A stretch of 64,000 nucleotides of DNA from Peribacter sp043814035 (lineage in GTDB: Bacteria; Patescibacteriota; Gracilibacteria; Peribacterales; Peribacteraceae): NCBI GenBank assembly GCA_043814035.1, contig JBDRKJ010000002.1, forward strand, positions 186,001-250,000. The letters are read 5' to 3'. How positions within the stretch are numbered: position 1 is the stretch's first letter; each line of letters starts with the position of its first letter. The notes under the pieces were generated by a model, which was not told where the DNA came from, ran no database searches, and saw nothing but the letters and a program-made list of their open reading frames with translations. Made by a program: the position numbers and the translations under genes. Positions 9,617 to 18,681 of the stretch are shown here, one piece after another.

Positions 9617-9782
9617 CGCGGAGATTGTACCCGTATTTGGAATATTCGGTGTGAGGATGAGTTGTCAGAGGGGCGGAATATCCCGCGTCGCGCTGGGAGG
9701 TCTCCACAATATTCAATGCCCATGAGCAATACGCGTTGCCTGCTTGCCCTCTCCGTTGCACGAGGCCTACTCTACAGGCACC

Positions 9783-10700
9783 ATGCCGCTCCCCTTCCGC
9801 CACATCACATCTACCAAACAATTTGCACGCGAAGATACGGATGCCATTCTCCACACGACAGAAAAAATGGAGAAGGTTTTAGCAAAGGGTGAGAGCAATC
9901 TGCTTAGTGGCAAGATCCTCGCAGCTTTGTTCTATGAGCCTAGCACCCGCACGCGTCTCAGTTTCGAGACAGCCATGCAGCGTCTTGGCGGTGAAGTCAT
10001 CACTGCCGACGGATTGCAGTTCAGTTCCATGTACAAAGGAGAAACAATCGAAGACACCATGATGGTTGTCGGACAGTACGCAGATATTATTGTCATGCGC
10101 CATCCAGAACAGGGAAGCGCCGATCGCGCTGCTGCGGTGTGTCCGGTTCCGTTCATCAACGCTGGCGACGGCCCTGGCCAACATCCCACACAGGCTCTCT
10201 TGGATCTCTATACCATTCTCAAGGAGCGCGGGTCTCTCGATGGTCTCCATATTGCGATGGTGGGCGATCTGAAATTCGGACGCACAGTTCACTCCCTCTC
10301 GTTTCTCCTCGGCCTGTACCGCGATATCCGCTTTACGCTCATTGCGCCAAAAGAACTCAAGATGCCTCCCAAAGTGACGAGCTACCTCAAAGAGAAGAAT
10401 GTCTTCTTCGCCGAGAGTGAAGATCTTGCGCAGGGACTCGATGCGGATGTCATCTACATGACGCGCGTGCAGAAAGAACGATTCGAAAATCCAGAAGAAT
10501 ACGAACGCCTGAAACTCAAATACATCCTGCAGGCAGATCATGTACGTGATCGGTCGATTACCGTATTGCACCCGCTGCCACGTGTGGGAGAAATTGCGAC
10601 AGATGTCGATTCCCTGCCTAACGCTGCCTACTTCCGCCAAGTGCGCAATGGTGTTGTGATGCGCATGGCACTTCTGGCGATGCTCCTCGGTAAAGCATGA
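9783..10700 (+). CDS. pyrB: Aspartate carbamoyltransferase
   Basis: Catalyses carbamoyl phosphate + L-aspartate to N-carbamoyl aspartate, the committed step of pyrimidine synthesis. The 305-residue length matches the catalytic chain. STRTR (residues 54-58) binds carbamoyl phosphate, HPTQALLDL lies near 131 and HPLPR near 261. I use the ATG at 9783 because the protein then begins as the family does (LPFRHITSTKQF); an in-frame ATG at 9744 would add 13 non-conserved residues. The stop overlaps the pyrC start in ATGA, so the two are translationally coupled. No pyrI regulatory gene is visible nearby. Confidence 0.96.
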   Translation: MPLPFRHITSTKQFAREDTDAILHTTEKMEKVLAKGESNLLSGKILAALFYEPSTRTRLSFETAMQRLGGEVITADGLQFSSMYKGETIEDTMMVVGQYADIIVMRHPEQGSADRAAAVCPVPFINAGDGPGQHPTQALLDLYTILKERGSLDGLHIAMVGDLKFGRTVHSLSFLLGLYRDIRFTLIAPKELKMPPKVTSYLKEKNVFFAESEDLAQGLDADVIYMTRVQKERFENPEEYERLKLKYILQADHVRDRSITVLHPLPRVGEIATDVDSLPNAAYFRQVRNGVVMRMALLAMLLGKA

Positions 10701-12025
10701 CATCACTCCTTATTTGTGGAGGCACCATCGTTCGCCCGACAGGGGATGAGCGAGCAGATCTTCTCATCGATGAAGGGATAATTCGCGAAGTGAATGTACG
10801 AACGACCGGCCCACGCAAGCTCCTGGCGGCCGATCAGACAATCGAGGCGAATGGACAACTGCTCTTTCCGGGCTTCATCGATGCGCATGTACACTTTCGG
10901 GAGCCAGGGATGGAGCAGAAGGGGACGATGGAGAGTGAATCACAGAGCGCTGTTGCAGGGGGCGTGACTGTTGTCTGCGATATGCCGAATACCAATCCTC
11001 CCACCACTTCAGTCTCTGCCTTAAAAGAAAAAGTGCGCATTACTGAGAGTGTCTCTACCTGTGACATTCGTCTCTTCTTCGGGATCACGCAGAGTGGACA
11101 TCTGCAGGAGCTGAAACGATTATGGTCCGAAGAGCCACTCACTTCGCTACGTGCACGGTGCTGTGGGGTGAAGCTCTATCTCGATCATTCCACTGGCGGC
11201 CAGAAGGTTGAAACAGATATAGCAAAAGAAGTATTTCGTACTTGCGCAGAGCTGAAGTTGCCGCTTGTCGTGCACTGCGAAGACCCGGTGTTGAATGCGC
11301 GAGCTGCCAAATTGAATGCGCGTGATGACGTCGCGGCACACTCCGTCATTCGTGCCCCTGAATCTGAACAGCGCGCCATTACAACAGCAATCGAACTTGC
11401 CAAAGAGACCGGTGCGCATTTGCACATTGCGCACCTCTCGACCAAACGTGGCTTGGAGCTGATTGCGCAGGCAAAAAAAGACGGCCTTTCCATCACCTGC
11501 GAAGTTGCTCCCCATCACCTCTTTCTCTCAGTTGAAGACTACGAGGAGCTCGGCACATTTGCCAAAATGAATCCCCCCCTCCGTACACCAGATCACTGTG
11601 AGGCACTTTGGAGTGGTATTGAGAGCGGCGTCATTGATTGTGTTGCGAGTGATCATGCTCCTCATACCCTCGAAGAAAAGAATGGAATACCAGCCCTCGC
11701 TGCCCCTAGTGGGGTTCCGGGAGTTGAGACCATGATCCCCCTCCTTCTCACGGTTGCTGCGGGCGGGTGGCCACATCCGCACCGACGCAATTTCATGCCG
11801 AAGTTACTCTATACGGATATCCGGCGATTATGCTTCGACAATCCCAACCGCATCTTTGCGCTGGGGCAGAGAATGATTGAACAGGGGGCTCCGGCGAATC
11901 TCGTCCTCGTTCATCCCGAAGAGGAGTGGGAGATTCACGGGTCATCACTCCACAGCAAATGCGGTTGGACGCCATATGAAGGCTGGCGCCTTACTGGCAG
12001 AGCAACGGTTGTCGGGAGGTGGTGA
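10697..12025 (+). CDS. pyrC: Dihydroorotase
   Basis: Zinc amidohydrolase that cyclises N-carbamoyl aspartate to dihydroorotate. The 442-residue length and motifs fit the class I (multi-zinc, long) type: DAHVHFREPG near residues 58-67 with two metal-binding His, KLYLDHSTGG whose Lys is the likely carboxylated metal bridge, HCEDP, HIAHLST, and the catalytic SDHAPH near 317. It overlaps pyrB by four bases and forms an operon with it. It converges with the RNase J gene, leaving only 15 bases between the stops. Confidence 0.96.
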   Translation: MTSLLICGGTIVRPTGDERADLLIDEGIIREVNVRTTGPRKLLAADQTIEANGQLLFPGFIDAHVHFREPGMEQKGTMESESQSAVAGGVTVVCDMPNTNPPTTSVSALKEKVRITESVSTCDIRLFFGITQSGHLQELKRLWSEEPLTSLRARCCGVKLYLDHSTGGQKVETDIAKEVFRTCAELKLPLVVHCEDPVLNARAAKLNARDDVAAHSVIRAPESEQRAITTAIELAKETGAHLHIAHLSTKRGLELIAQAKKDGLSITCEVAPHHLFLSVEDYEELGTFAKMNPPLRTPDHCEALWSGIESGVIDCVASDHAPHTLEEKNGIPALAAPSGVPGVETMIPLLLTVAAGGWPHPHRRNFMPKLLYTDIRRLCFDNPNRIFALGQRMIEQGAPANLVLVHPEEEWEIHGSSLHSKCGWTPYEGWRLTGRATVVGRW

Positions 12026-12040
12026 CACAGAGGCCATGGA

Positions 12041-13906
12041 TCACACCTCTATCAACAGCGGTATCACCATGGGCTCGCGATCCAATTTGCGATTGAAGTA
12101 GCGGGACAGTGCCCCGCCAATAGCGCGCTTCAGGGCCTTGCGGTCACTATCACCACGAGCGATTGCCTCTTCGTAGGCTTTGCGCGCCACGTTCGCGGCC
12201 TCCTTCGTGATGCTATTTTGTTCTGAGCCGTAGATCAGTCCGCGCGAGATGATATCGGGGTCCCCTACGAGGCGCTTGCTCTGATTGTACGCACGCAGCA
12301 TGACGATGATCACGCCGGCGCTGCTCATGACTTTGCGATCGTTAAGGACGCGTTGCCCTTCACCTGCGCTGCCGAGACCGTCGATGATGACATCCTGAAT
12401 GAGGAGCTTCTGCTTACTTTTACGTGCGTTCCCGTGCTGGTCGAATTCCAAAATCTCGCCATTCACGAGTGAGTGGATACGATTATCTTCGTAGCCCAAT
12501 TTGCGGGCCAGATCGACGTGCGCAGAGCGCATGTAAGGCTCTCCGTGTTCGGGGATGATATGTCGCGCACGCACGAGTTGGTGCATGAGCAGAATATCGC
12601 CCTGCTGGCCATGGCCAGTCGTGTGGAGGGCGAGCTCCGCGCTCGTCTTCACAATGGCGCCTTTGAGATGAAGATTATTGATCACCTTCGATACGGCACG
12701 CTCGTTCCCGATAATAGGATTACTGCTTAAGATAACGGTATCACCCTGCTTCACAGAAATGTGGCGATGTGTACCAAGGCCGATGCGAGCAAGGCCAGCC
12801 ATCTCTTCACCTTGGCTGCCTGTAGTGATGATGACGGTCTCGCGATCGGGAGTTTTCTCCATACCGGGTCCCGCCTTGCGAATGAGGCCACGTGGCGCCT
12901 TGAGGTAGCCCAGATTTTGGGCGATTTCGAAGTTCGTTTCCATGCTACGGCCCGAGATGAAGATCTTGCGGTTGTACTTACGCGCATGATCGATGATCTG
13001 CTGCATGCGATTTAAGAGTGAGCTGAATGTAGAGATGATCAAGCGCCCATTTGCATCGCGAATGAGTTGATGGAGTGTCTCAGAGATATCCTTTTCACTC
13101 TTACTGTGGCCGGGTATGGTCGCGTTAGTCGAATCTGCCACGATTGCCAGCACACCGCGTTCGCCCAACTGAGCGAATCGCTGAAAGTCTGCTGCTGGTT
13201 CATTTTGCGGGGTGAAATCGAACTTGAAGTCCCCTGTATGCAGAATGGTTCCGTATGGTGTGTGCACGGCGATCGCTGCGGAATCCGGAATACTATGGGT
13301 CACCCGAAGGAATTCCACCTCGATACGTCCAATGCGAATTTTCTGGCTGTAATTTACAATGTTCATGCGTGCCTTAGAGGTGATACGCGTCTCGTCGAGA
13401 CGCTTACGGACGAAGGCCATGGTTAATTTTGTTCCGTACATCGGCGGATAATGCAACTGCGGAAGCAGATGCTGCACAGCACCGATATGGTCAAGGTGCC
13501 CGTGGGTGAAGAGGAGGGCCTTGATACGATTTTCTCTTCCTTTAAGTGAAGAAATATCCGGCACGAGGTAATCGATGCCGAGCATATCTTCATCAGGAAA
13601 TTGTAAGCCCAAATCGATGATGAAGAGGTCTCCATCTACTTCGATAACGAAGCAGTTGCGACCTACTTGTTCGAATCCGCCGAGCGGATACACCTTAAGC
13701 CCTCCGCGCCGAGGCTGATCCCGTTGAGGGGATTGCTGCTGAGGGCGAGGATGTTGCGGTCCCTGAGGAGGCCGTGGCCCCTGAGGGCGCTGTGGTCCCT
13801 GGGAACGTTGAGATTTCCCCTGGCCACTCGGGCGAGGAGAAGAGGAAGGAGAGGACGGTGGTTGATCCCCAATTTTCTTTTGTAACCACTCACTGACTGT
13901 TTTCAT
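12041..13906 (-). CDS. rnj: Ribonuclease J
   Basis: Metallo-beta-lactamase/beta-CASP RNase with endo- and 5'-3' exoribonuclease activity in mRNA decay and rRNA maturation. After the N-terminal extension the core starts LKVYPLGGFEQVGRN; the metal motif THGHLDHIGA lies near residue 131, HTGDFKFD, SGRSMETN and HTTGHGQQGD follow, and the C-terminal domain ends near residue 621. Unusual is the stretch at about residues 12-66, rich in Pro, Gln, Gly, Ser and Arg (QGPQRPQGPRPPQGPQ), which would be disordered and basic. I start at the ATG at 13906 (MKTVSEWLQKK) because the 22 preceding codons look non-coding. A TATACC hexamer ends five bases before that ATG. Confidence 0.93.
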   Translation of the reverse strand: MKTVSEWLQKKIGDQPPSSPSSSPRPSGQGKSQRSQGPQRPQGPRPPQGPQHPRPQQQSPQRDQPRRGGLKVYPLGGFEQVGRNCFVIEVDGDLFIIDLGLQFPDEDMLGIDYLVPDISSLKGRENRIKALLFTHGHLDHIGAVQHLLPQLHYPPMYGTKLTMAFVRKRLDETRITSKARMNIVNYSQKIRIGRIEVEFLRVTHSIPDSAAIAVHTPYGTILHTGDFKFDFTPQNEPAADFQRFAQLGERGVLAIVADSTNATIPGHSKSEKDISETLHQLIRDANGRLIISTFSSLLNRMQQIIDHARKYNRKIFISGRSMETNFEIAQNLGYLKAPRGLIRKAGPGMEKTPDRETVIITTGSQGEEMAGLARIGLGTHRHISVKQGDTVILSSNPIIGNERAVSKVINNLHLKGAIVKTSAELALHTTGHGQQGDILLMHQLVRARHIIPEHGEPYMRSAHVDLARKLGYEDNRIHSLVNGEILEFDQHGNARKSKQKLLIQDVIIDGLGSAGEGQRVLNDRKVMSSAGVIIVMLRAYNQSKRLVGDPDIISRGLIYGSEQNSITKEAANVARKAYEEAIARGDSDRKALKRAIGGALSRYFNRKLDREPMVIPLLIEV

Positions 13907-14133
13907 GTAACGGTATAAACTGAATAGAATAATTGACGCCCTCATTGTATGTCTTCTGGAGGGAGAAAGCAATAGGCTCTTGTTAAAGCATAGAGTTTTT
14001 GGCTTCAGATAAACAAATTTTTATTTCATAATTTTGCAATTTCGAAGAATAAACCCGGAAAAATTCTGGGCTACCCTCCTCCAAAACAGGCGCTTGCCCC
14101 TTCTAAGCTAAATAAGGTAGCCTGAGCCACTGT

Positions 14134-16083
14134 ATGGACGTCACGGTCCAGACGGGCATGACAAAATCGACGAAGGGTGTTTCCCTCGTCGCTCTTTCAT
14201 TTGTTTCTTCTCTAAAGGAACAAGTCTGTCTGCTGCTCGAAATCGAGGCAGATACTTCTGAGGCAAAGACCACAGAAAAGGAGTGCATCACCATCGTTGA
14301 GCATGCGCTCCTCGAAACAGAGGGAAGCGCCGCTGAACGATTAGATGGCGTGCTCAAGGAGCTGAACGGGCTTCTGAAGGGGCTGATTCTTTCTAGGGCT
14401 ATCGAAGGCGTACACGCCATAGTGTCCATAGTGGATCGTGACATGACGCTGCATGTTTCTCATGCGGGCAGCGCGGAGGCCTACATCGTTCGTGCCGGTG
14501 CGGCGAGCCAGATTACGGAGTACACACGCGGCAAGCCGGTTCCCGCCTTCGTGCATATTGCAAGTGGACGGCTGGAGGCTCGAGACTCCGTAGTGCTCTC
14601 AACCCAGCGGCTTCTGCGTGCCGTAACACCAGCGCAGCTGGCACAGCATGCTCAACGCGGCGATCAATTGCTCGATGAGCTCGTCAATACACTTGAGGCA
14701 GAGCGTGAGCATGCGGCTTTGGGGGTTTTTCATGCGAGCGGAGGGCAGATGAAAATCGGTGAGCCGGCTACACGTTCGACAGGACGATCATTAACGAAGC
14801 GACGCGATCGCCGCGGGCGCAGCCGCGTGGGCATGGCGATGGTTGCCCGTATCGGCGAACGTGGGCGCGCCTTCATCTCTCTAGGGTTTTTCCAGCGGCT
14901 TTGGGAGAAGGTGACCGACTGGACGACGAAATTTCTGGCTGACCTTAAGAATCCCAAGCGCAAGCGGCGCGCCCACTTACTCATCGTTGCAGGTGCGCTC
15001 GCCGTTTTCCTCCTTCTCTGGGTGGTGGTGAATCTTTCAACATCATCTGAGCGTGGAAAGACGAAGGCAGAGCTCACGCAACTCATGGGGCAGATCGACC
15101 AAGAAATTCGCACAGCAGAGAATCGTCAGCTTAGCGGAGACATCGACGGAGCCAATCTCGTGTTGGATCGTGCACAAGAGGAGGCGCAGCAGGTGATGAA
15201 TAATGACAGTGGCCTCTATCGACGCGAGGCGCTGGACCTCTTGGATCGCATCCGCACGAAAAAAGAAGAAATCAATCACATTGTACGTCTCTCACCTCGC
15301 CTCGTGGTCAATGCATCGGCGAAGAGTGCGGACATTTCGCTCTTAGGAATGGTAGGTTTGACCGATGGAGAGTTTGCGCTGTACGACAAGCAGAATCTCT
15401 ATCGCGTCCTTCTTAATTCCATTGATGATCCGCAGCACATTACGACGCAGGAGACGATTGCTGATGCAGCGGGATTTGCACGCTATCAAACCATCGTTTT
15501 CCAGACATCGACCAATGGGATTATCGAGACGGTCGGTGGTCAGCCCACGACCATGAAGACAGAAGACCCAGCAGGCTGGATCAGTGGCAAGGATGTGAAG
15601 ACCTATCTGCGATACCTCTATCTTCTCTCTCCTGAGAACAATCAAATTTACAAGTATGAACGGCTCAGTAACCGCTATGCCGCACCATCAGAGTACAACG
15701 TGAACGGCAAACTAGAGGGAGCGCTCGACATGGCCATTGATGGTCCCATTTTCGTCCTGAAGCGAGAGGGCGAGATTGTGAAACTGTTCCGTGGCGAGGT
15801 GCAGCCGTTCACCATCCGTCATGCGCCAGAAGAGAAGATTCTCTCAGCGACGACCAAAATCTTCAAAGTTGCCGGAGGGAATATCTACTTCCTTGATCCC
15901 GTGGGTGCTCGCGTCGTTGTCGCCACCGATGGTGGCGGAACAGGAGAATCCTCCTACAAGACGCAGTATGTGCTCGAAGGAGACCAAATTGGCGCTTTGC
16001 GTGATCTCTTTGTCGATGCCGACGAGGGGCACCTGTACGTCCTGGATGAGAAGCGTCTGCACGTTGTTGACCTCGTGAAGTAA
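14134..16083 (+). CDS. Membrane protein: PP2C-like N-terminal domain plus extracytoplasmic propeller-like domain
   Basis: Function unknown. Residues 1-215 resemble a PPM/PP2C phosphatase fold (LHVSHAGSAEAYIVRAG, ITEYTRGKPVPAF, SGRLEARDSVVLSTQRLL, EREHAALGVFHASG), but the acidic metal-binding residues that define active phosphatases are not obvious. A basic segment (RSLTKRRDRRGRSRVGMAM) is followed by a membrane helix near residues 286-302 (LIVAGALAVFLLLWVVV), a coiled-coil-like stretch to about 390, and a beta-rich C-terminal region whose repeated units (YFLDPVGARVVVATD, LYVLDEKRLHVVDL) suggest a beta propeller. Topology predicts a cytoplasmic sensor-like head and an outer propeller. It could couple a cytoplasmic signal to the envelope; that is inference. 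Confidence 0.6.
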   Translation: MDVTVQTGMTKSTKGVSLVALSFVSSLKEQVCLLLEIEADTSEAKTTEKECITIVEHALLETEGSAAERLDGVLKELNGLLKGLILSRAIEGVHAIVSIVDRDMTLHVSHAGSAEAYIVRAGAASQITEYTRGKPVPAFVHIASGRLEARDSVVLSTQRLLRAVTPAQLAQHAQRGDQLLDELVNTLEAEREHAALGVFHASGGQMKIGEPATRSTGRSLTKRRDRRGRSRVGMAMVARIGERGRAFISLGFFQRLWEKVTDWTTKFLADLKNPKRKRRAHLLIVAGALAVFLLLWVVVNLSTSSERGKTKAELTQLMGQIDQEIRTAENRQLSGDIDGANLVLDRAQEEAQQVMNNDSGLYRREALDLLDRIRTKKEEINHIVRLSPRLVVNASAKSADISLLGMVGLTDGEFALYDKQNLYRVLLNSIDDPQHITTQETIADAAGFARYQTIVFQTSTNGIIETVGGQPTTMKTEDPAGWISGKDVKTYLRYLYLLSPENNQIYKYERLSNRYAAPSEYNVNGKLEGALDMAIDGPIFVLKREGEIVKLFRGEVQPFTIRHAPEEKILSATTKIFKVAGGNIYFLDPVGARVVVATDGGGTGESSYKTQYVLEGDQIGALRDLFVDADEGHLYVLDEKRLHVVDLVK

Positions 16084-16143
16084 GTGGATTTGCCGGCCTT
16101 CTCCTATTCCTTTTCGCCGGCTTCAGATTCACCATGGTGGCGT

Positions 16144-16527
16144 ATGCGCGTTCTCGTCTTCGGTACATTTGACCGGCTGCATCCTGGTCACATCTTCGTC
16201 CTCACCGAGGCGCAGAAACGTGGGGATCTCACAGTTGTTATTGCCCGTGATCGTACTGTGGAACACTACAAAGGCAGATTACCGATGCAGTTAGAAGAAG
16301 AGAGAAAAGAGGCAGTGAGCCATGCCATGCCGTCAGCAACGGTGATTCTTGGTGATAGTGATGACTACCTTCGTCCTGTACGCGAAACCGCCCCCGATCT
16401 CATCCTGCTCGGGTACGATCAAATGTTGCCGGAAGGAGTGTGCACAGAAGATCTGCCCTGCTTAGTCGAACGATTGCCTGCGTTCCATCCACAGCGTTTC
16501 AAGAGCAGTTTGCAGGACCGAGCGTGA
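16144..16527 (+). CDS. Cytidylyltransferase-like nucleotidyltransferase (TagD/RibL type)
   Basis: A 127-residue HxGH-family nucleotidyltransferase. MRVLVFGTFDRLHPGHIFVL gives the phosphate-binding GTFDxxHxGH, VVIARDRTVEHYKGR follows, and a late LLGYDQ matches the family. Relatives activate small phosphorylated compounds: glycerol-3-phosphate to CDP-glycerol (TagD) or FMN to FAD (archaeal RibL). Which substrate applies here cannot be told; CDP-glycerol would suit the wall glycan genes in this window. A GTG at 16084, directly after the previous stop, would add 20 unrelated residues; the ATG at 16144 begins the conserved strand. Confidence 0.82.
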   Translation: MRVLVFGTFDRLHPGHIFVLTEAQKRGDLTVVIARDRTVEHYKGRLPMQLEEERKEAVSHAMPSATVILGDSDDYLRPVRETAPDLILLGYDQMLPEGVCTEDLPCLVERLPAFHPQRFKSSLQDRA

Positions 16528-16582
16528 GTATTCCTCTCTGCAGAGACATCTTCAGCCCGTAGAAGCGAAAGGTGTTTTGTGC

Positions 16583-16588
16583 TACAAT
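16583..16588 (+). promoter_or_regulatory. Putative -10 box before the LPSSG surface protein
   Basis: tacaat preceded by tgc (extended -10 pattern TGnTAnAAT) lies 25 bases before the ATG at 16614. No clear -35 is visible. Confidence 0.4.
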
Positions 16589-16613
16589 AATGAGATTTCT
16601 TCGCCATTCACTC

Positions 16614-17210
16614 ATGGATACAAACACTGAACCTAGGAAGCCCTCTCTGCTCAAGCAACTGCTTGGAGCAGTAGGCGGCGCTGCCGTTGCCCTTCTACTC
16701 TACCAGGCCTACAAGATCAGTGCGCCGGTCATCACTGCATGGATCGTTACGCCCCAGTCGCAGATTGCTGCAGAGCACCCCGGATCAGTTCGCGTGAACG
16801 AGGCAGTAAGTGAGTATCAGTTCAATCGCATTGCGGCCAGAGCCAAAGAAATTTATCAACGCTTTTCCGCGGAGCAGGGCCCGCAGGTAGCAATTACTCC
16901 AAAGGGCATAGAGGTCACACAGCCTCTGGCCGAAAGCTCAAGCTCCATCGCACATATCGATGTTGTTGCTGTTATGCCTCAGGCAATGGCCTCAGCGTCT
17001 TCTGTGGAGCCCGCTACGGTGCCGTTCTCGTCTTCTTCATCCTCAGAAGAGATAAATGCCGATGCCGCCTCTTCTATGCGTACGCGATCAGAGATGCAGG
17101 CCAAACTTGCGGGCGAGAACCTGCCGAGTTCGGGAATTGGTACGACACTTGCTGCCGCAGTGGCGTTTGGGTCAGCCATGTTCCTGCTCAAAAAGCGCGG
17201 ATCGCGGTGA
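16614..17210 (+). CDS. Membrane-anchored protein with LPxTG-like tail
   Basis: No family recognised. The 198-residue product has an N-terminal hydrophobic segment (LGAVGGAAVALLLYQAYKI), a mostly polar middle with Ser-rich stretches (SSSSIAHID; VPFSSSSSSEE) and a C-terminus reading LPSSG, hydrophobic GTTLAAAVAFGSAMFLL, then KKRGSR. That order is the cell-wall sorting signal, with LPSSG in place of LPxTG. It is therefore a second candidate sortase substrate besides the one at 6.7-8.1 kb. The ATG at 16614 is chosen from the position of the -10 box; an in-frame ATG at 16572 lies upstream of that box. Prepilin peptidase follows 39 bases downstream. Confidence 0.65.
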   Translation: MDTNTEPRKPSLLKQLLGAVGGAAVALLLYQAYKISAPVITAWIVTPQSQIAAEHPGSVRVNEAVSEYQFNRIAARAKEIYQRFSAEQGPQVAITPKGIEVTQPLAESSSSIAHIDVVAVMPQAMASASSVEPATVPFSSSSSSEEINADAASSMRTRSEMQAKLAGENLPSSGIGTTLAAAVAFGSAMFLLKKRGSR

Positions 17211-17249
17211 GCTACCCGATGAGCGGGCAATCCATTACAGTAGAGAGCA

Positions 17250-17999
17250 ATGGTGACCATTGAGTATTCGTGGATTGTGCTATTCGCAGTGCTGGGGCTT
17301 GCCTTTGGGAGCTTTGGCACTGTGCTGATTTCTCGTGTGCCCAAAGGGCAACATATCGGTGGCCGATCACACTGCTCAACGTGCAAGCGCACACTGGGAG
17401 TTGGTGATCTCATTCCGCTACTGAGTTATATCTTTTTGTGCGGTAGATGCCGACGTTGCCATCGGGCGATCGGCATGATGTATCCCTGTATCGAAGGCGC
17501 ATCCTCACTTCTGTTTGTCCTTGCCCTTTTTCTCGAGCACTCGATATTACCTTCACTCCTCCTGGCCCTCTCGCTCTGGCTGCTCCTGCTCATTGCCGTC
17601 ATCGATCTTCGTACACGTACCATTCACGATACTCTCAATTTTTCGTTCATCTTCTTCGCTGTAGCACATGCAGTTTCTCTAGGGCAATTTCAGGTTACTG
17701 GTGCCCTGCTTTTGGGTGGATTTTTTGCGGCGCAGTGGCTCTTAAGCAAAGGCCGGTGGATGGGGAGCGGAGATATTATTCTCGGTATTGGCATTGGGTT
17801 CCTTCTCGGTAGTGCCACTTACGCACTTCTCTGTCTGGGGCTCGCCTACGTGCTCGGCGCTGTCGTAGCGGTCTTCCTGCTTACGACGCACAGGGCCACT
17901 CGCAAGAGCGCCGTACCATTTGGACCATTCCTTGCATGTGCTGCCCTCAGTGTTTTACTCTTCGGTAACCAGATTCTTTCGATGCTGATATACAGGTAG
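17250..17999 (+). CDS. pilD: Type IV prepilin peptidase/N-methyltransferase
   Basis: Integral membrane aspartyl protease that removes the short leader of prepilins and N-methylates the new N-terminus. The 249 residues carry the N-terminal AFGSFGTVLISRVP, the paired cysteines CSTC and CGRCRRC of the methyltransferase-associated zinc site, and the two catalytic aspartates in DLRTRTIHD and in GSGDIILG. About seven membrane helices are visible. Its substrates are very likely the five prepilin-like proteins at 27-33 kb. The gene is 5 kb away from that cluster rather than inside it. Confidence 0.93.
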   Translation: MVTIEYSWIVLFAVLGLAFGSFGTVLISRVPKGQHIGGRSHCSTCKRTLGVGDLIPLLSYIFLCGRCRRCHRAIGMMYPCIEGASSLLFVLALFLEHSILPSLLLALSLWLLLLIAVIDLRTRTIHDTLNFSFIFFAVAHAVSLGQFQVTGALLLGGFFAAQWLLSKGRWMGSGDIILGIGIGFLLGSATYALLCLGLAYVLGAVVAVFLLTTHRATRKSAVPFGPFLACAALSVLLFGNQILSMLIYR

Positions 18000-18002
18000 T
18001 GA

Positions 18003-18137
18003 GAGCACAAAAAATGAGGGCTCCCGCCCGACAGAAGTGGGGCAAGAGCCCGGATAGTACCATCGTTTGCACTATTCGCCCGGAAAACCGGAGCGCCGCC
18101 ACCGAAAAAATATCCAGTGAGGAGCTTTGTGATGGCT
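18003..18137 (-). ncRNA. Putative structured small RNA with own promoter and terminator
   Basis: On the minus strand, TTGACA (18165-18170) and TACGAT (18143-18148) are 16 bases apart, predicting a start near 18136. The transcript has nested complementary pairs: CCATC (18131-18135) with GATGG (18060-18064), CACT (18116-18119) with AGTG (18070-18073), and inside them CGC-CCGG/CCGG-GCG around a TTTT loop. GGATA (18111-18115) can pair with TATCC (18052-18056), which would make a pseudoknot. It ends in a GC-rich hairpin (18018-18023 with 18046-18051 plus an inner four pairs) and a T6 run at 18009-18014, a good intrinsic terminator. It lies between pilD and smpB, opposite to both. I do not recognise an RNA family; it is not tmRNA, RNase P RNA or SRP RNA by their conserved cores. 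Confidence 0.5.
18009..18051 (-). terminator. Intrinsic terminator of the putative small RNA
   Basis: Minus-strand stem gggctc/gagccc with an inner gccc/gggc pair, then tca and six T. On the plus strand no T-run follows, so it does not serve pilD. Confidence 0.65.
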
Positions 18138-18243
18138 TCTCTATCGTACCGAAAGTCGCTGGAATGTCAAGTTTCTGTAACGTGAGCTTTTGCTTCAGAG
18201 GAGCCATTGGCGCCCCTCTCTCCTTCGCGCATACTCTTCCTTG

Positions 18244-18681
18244 ATGAAGGTCACTGCCCAAAATCGTCGCGCACGTTTTGATTACGAGATTCTCGATACC
18301 ATCGAGGCCGGCATCATACTCACGGGGCCCGAGACGAAGTCGTGCCGACAGGGCAATGTGAATCTGGCGAGTGCTTATGTTTCGTTCCGCGACGGAAAAG
18401 CATTTCTCAAAAATGCTTCTGTCGCTCCCTATCAGTTTGCCGCACATGCCGCGCATGAGGAGCGTCGTGACCGAGCACTTCTCCTCAAGGCAAATCAGAT
18501 GAAAAAATTGCAAGCATGGACCGAAGAGAAAGGGAGCGCCGTCGTGCCCCTCGAGATGCGCGTTGGAAAGTTCGTCAAAGTGCTGCTCGGTGTTGGGCGT
18601 GGGCGCAAGAAGACCGATAAGCGTCAGCGTATTAAGGAAAGGGAAATAGCGCGGAAGCTCAAGCAGACGGGAGATTACTAA
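18244..18681 (+). CDS. smpB: SsrA-binding protein SmpB
   Basis: Binds tmRNA and delivers it to stalled ribosomes for trans-translation. The 145-residue product has the full family pattern: QNRRARFDYEILDTIEAGI, ETKSCRQGNVNLASAYV, a central HAAHEERRDRALLL, and the basic tail GRGRKKTDKRQRIKERE that inserts into the ribosomal A site. The ATG at 18244 is chosen because conservation begins there; an upstream ATG at 18190 would add non-conserved residues. ssrA itself is not seen in this window. recR follows 62 bases downstream on the same strand. Confidence 0.95.
   Translation: MKVTAQNRRARFDYEILDTIEAGIILTGPETKSCRQGNVNLASAYVSFRDGKAFLKNASVAPYQFAAHAAHEERRDRALLLKANQMKKLQAWTEEKGSAVVPLEMRVGKFVKVLLGVGRGRKKTDKRQRIKEREIARKLKQTGDY

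Noticed and set aside
18003..18243. Plus-strand frame between pilD and smpB
   Set aside because: Low-quality translation without conserved features; the DNA is better explained by the structured RNA on the other strand.
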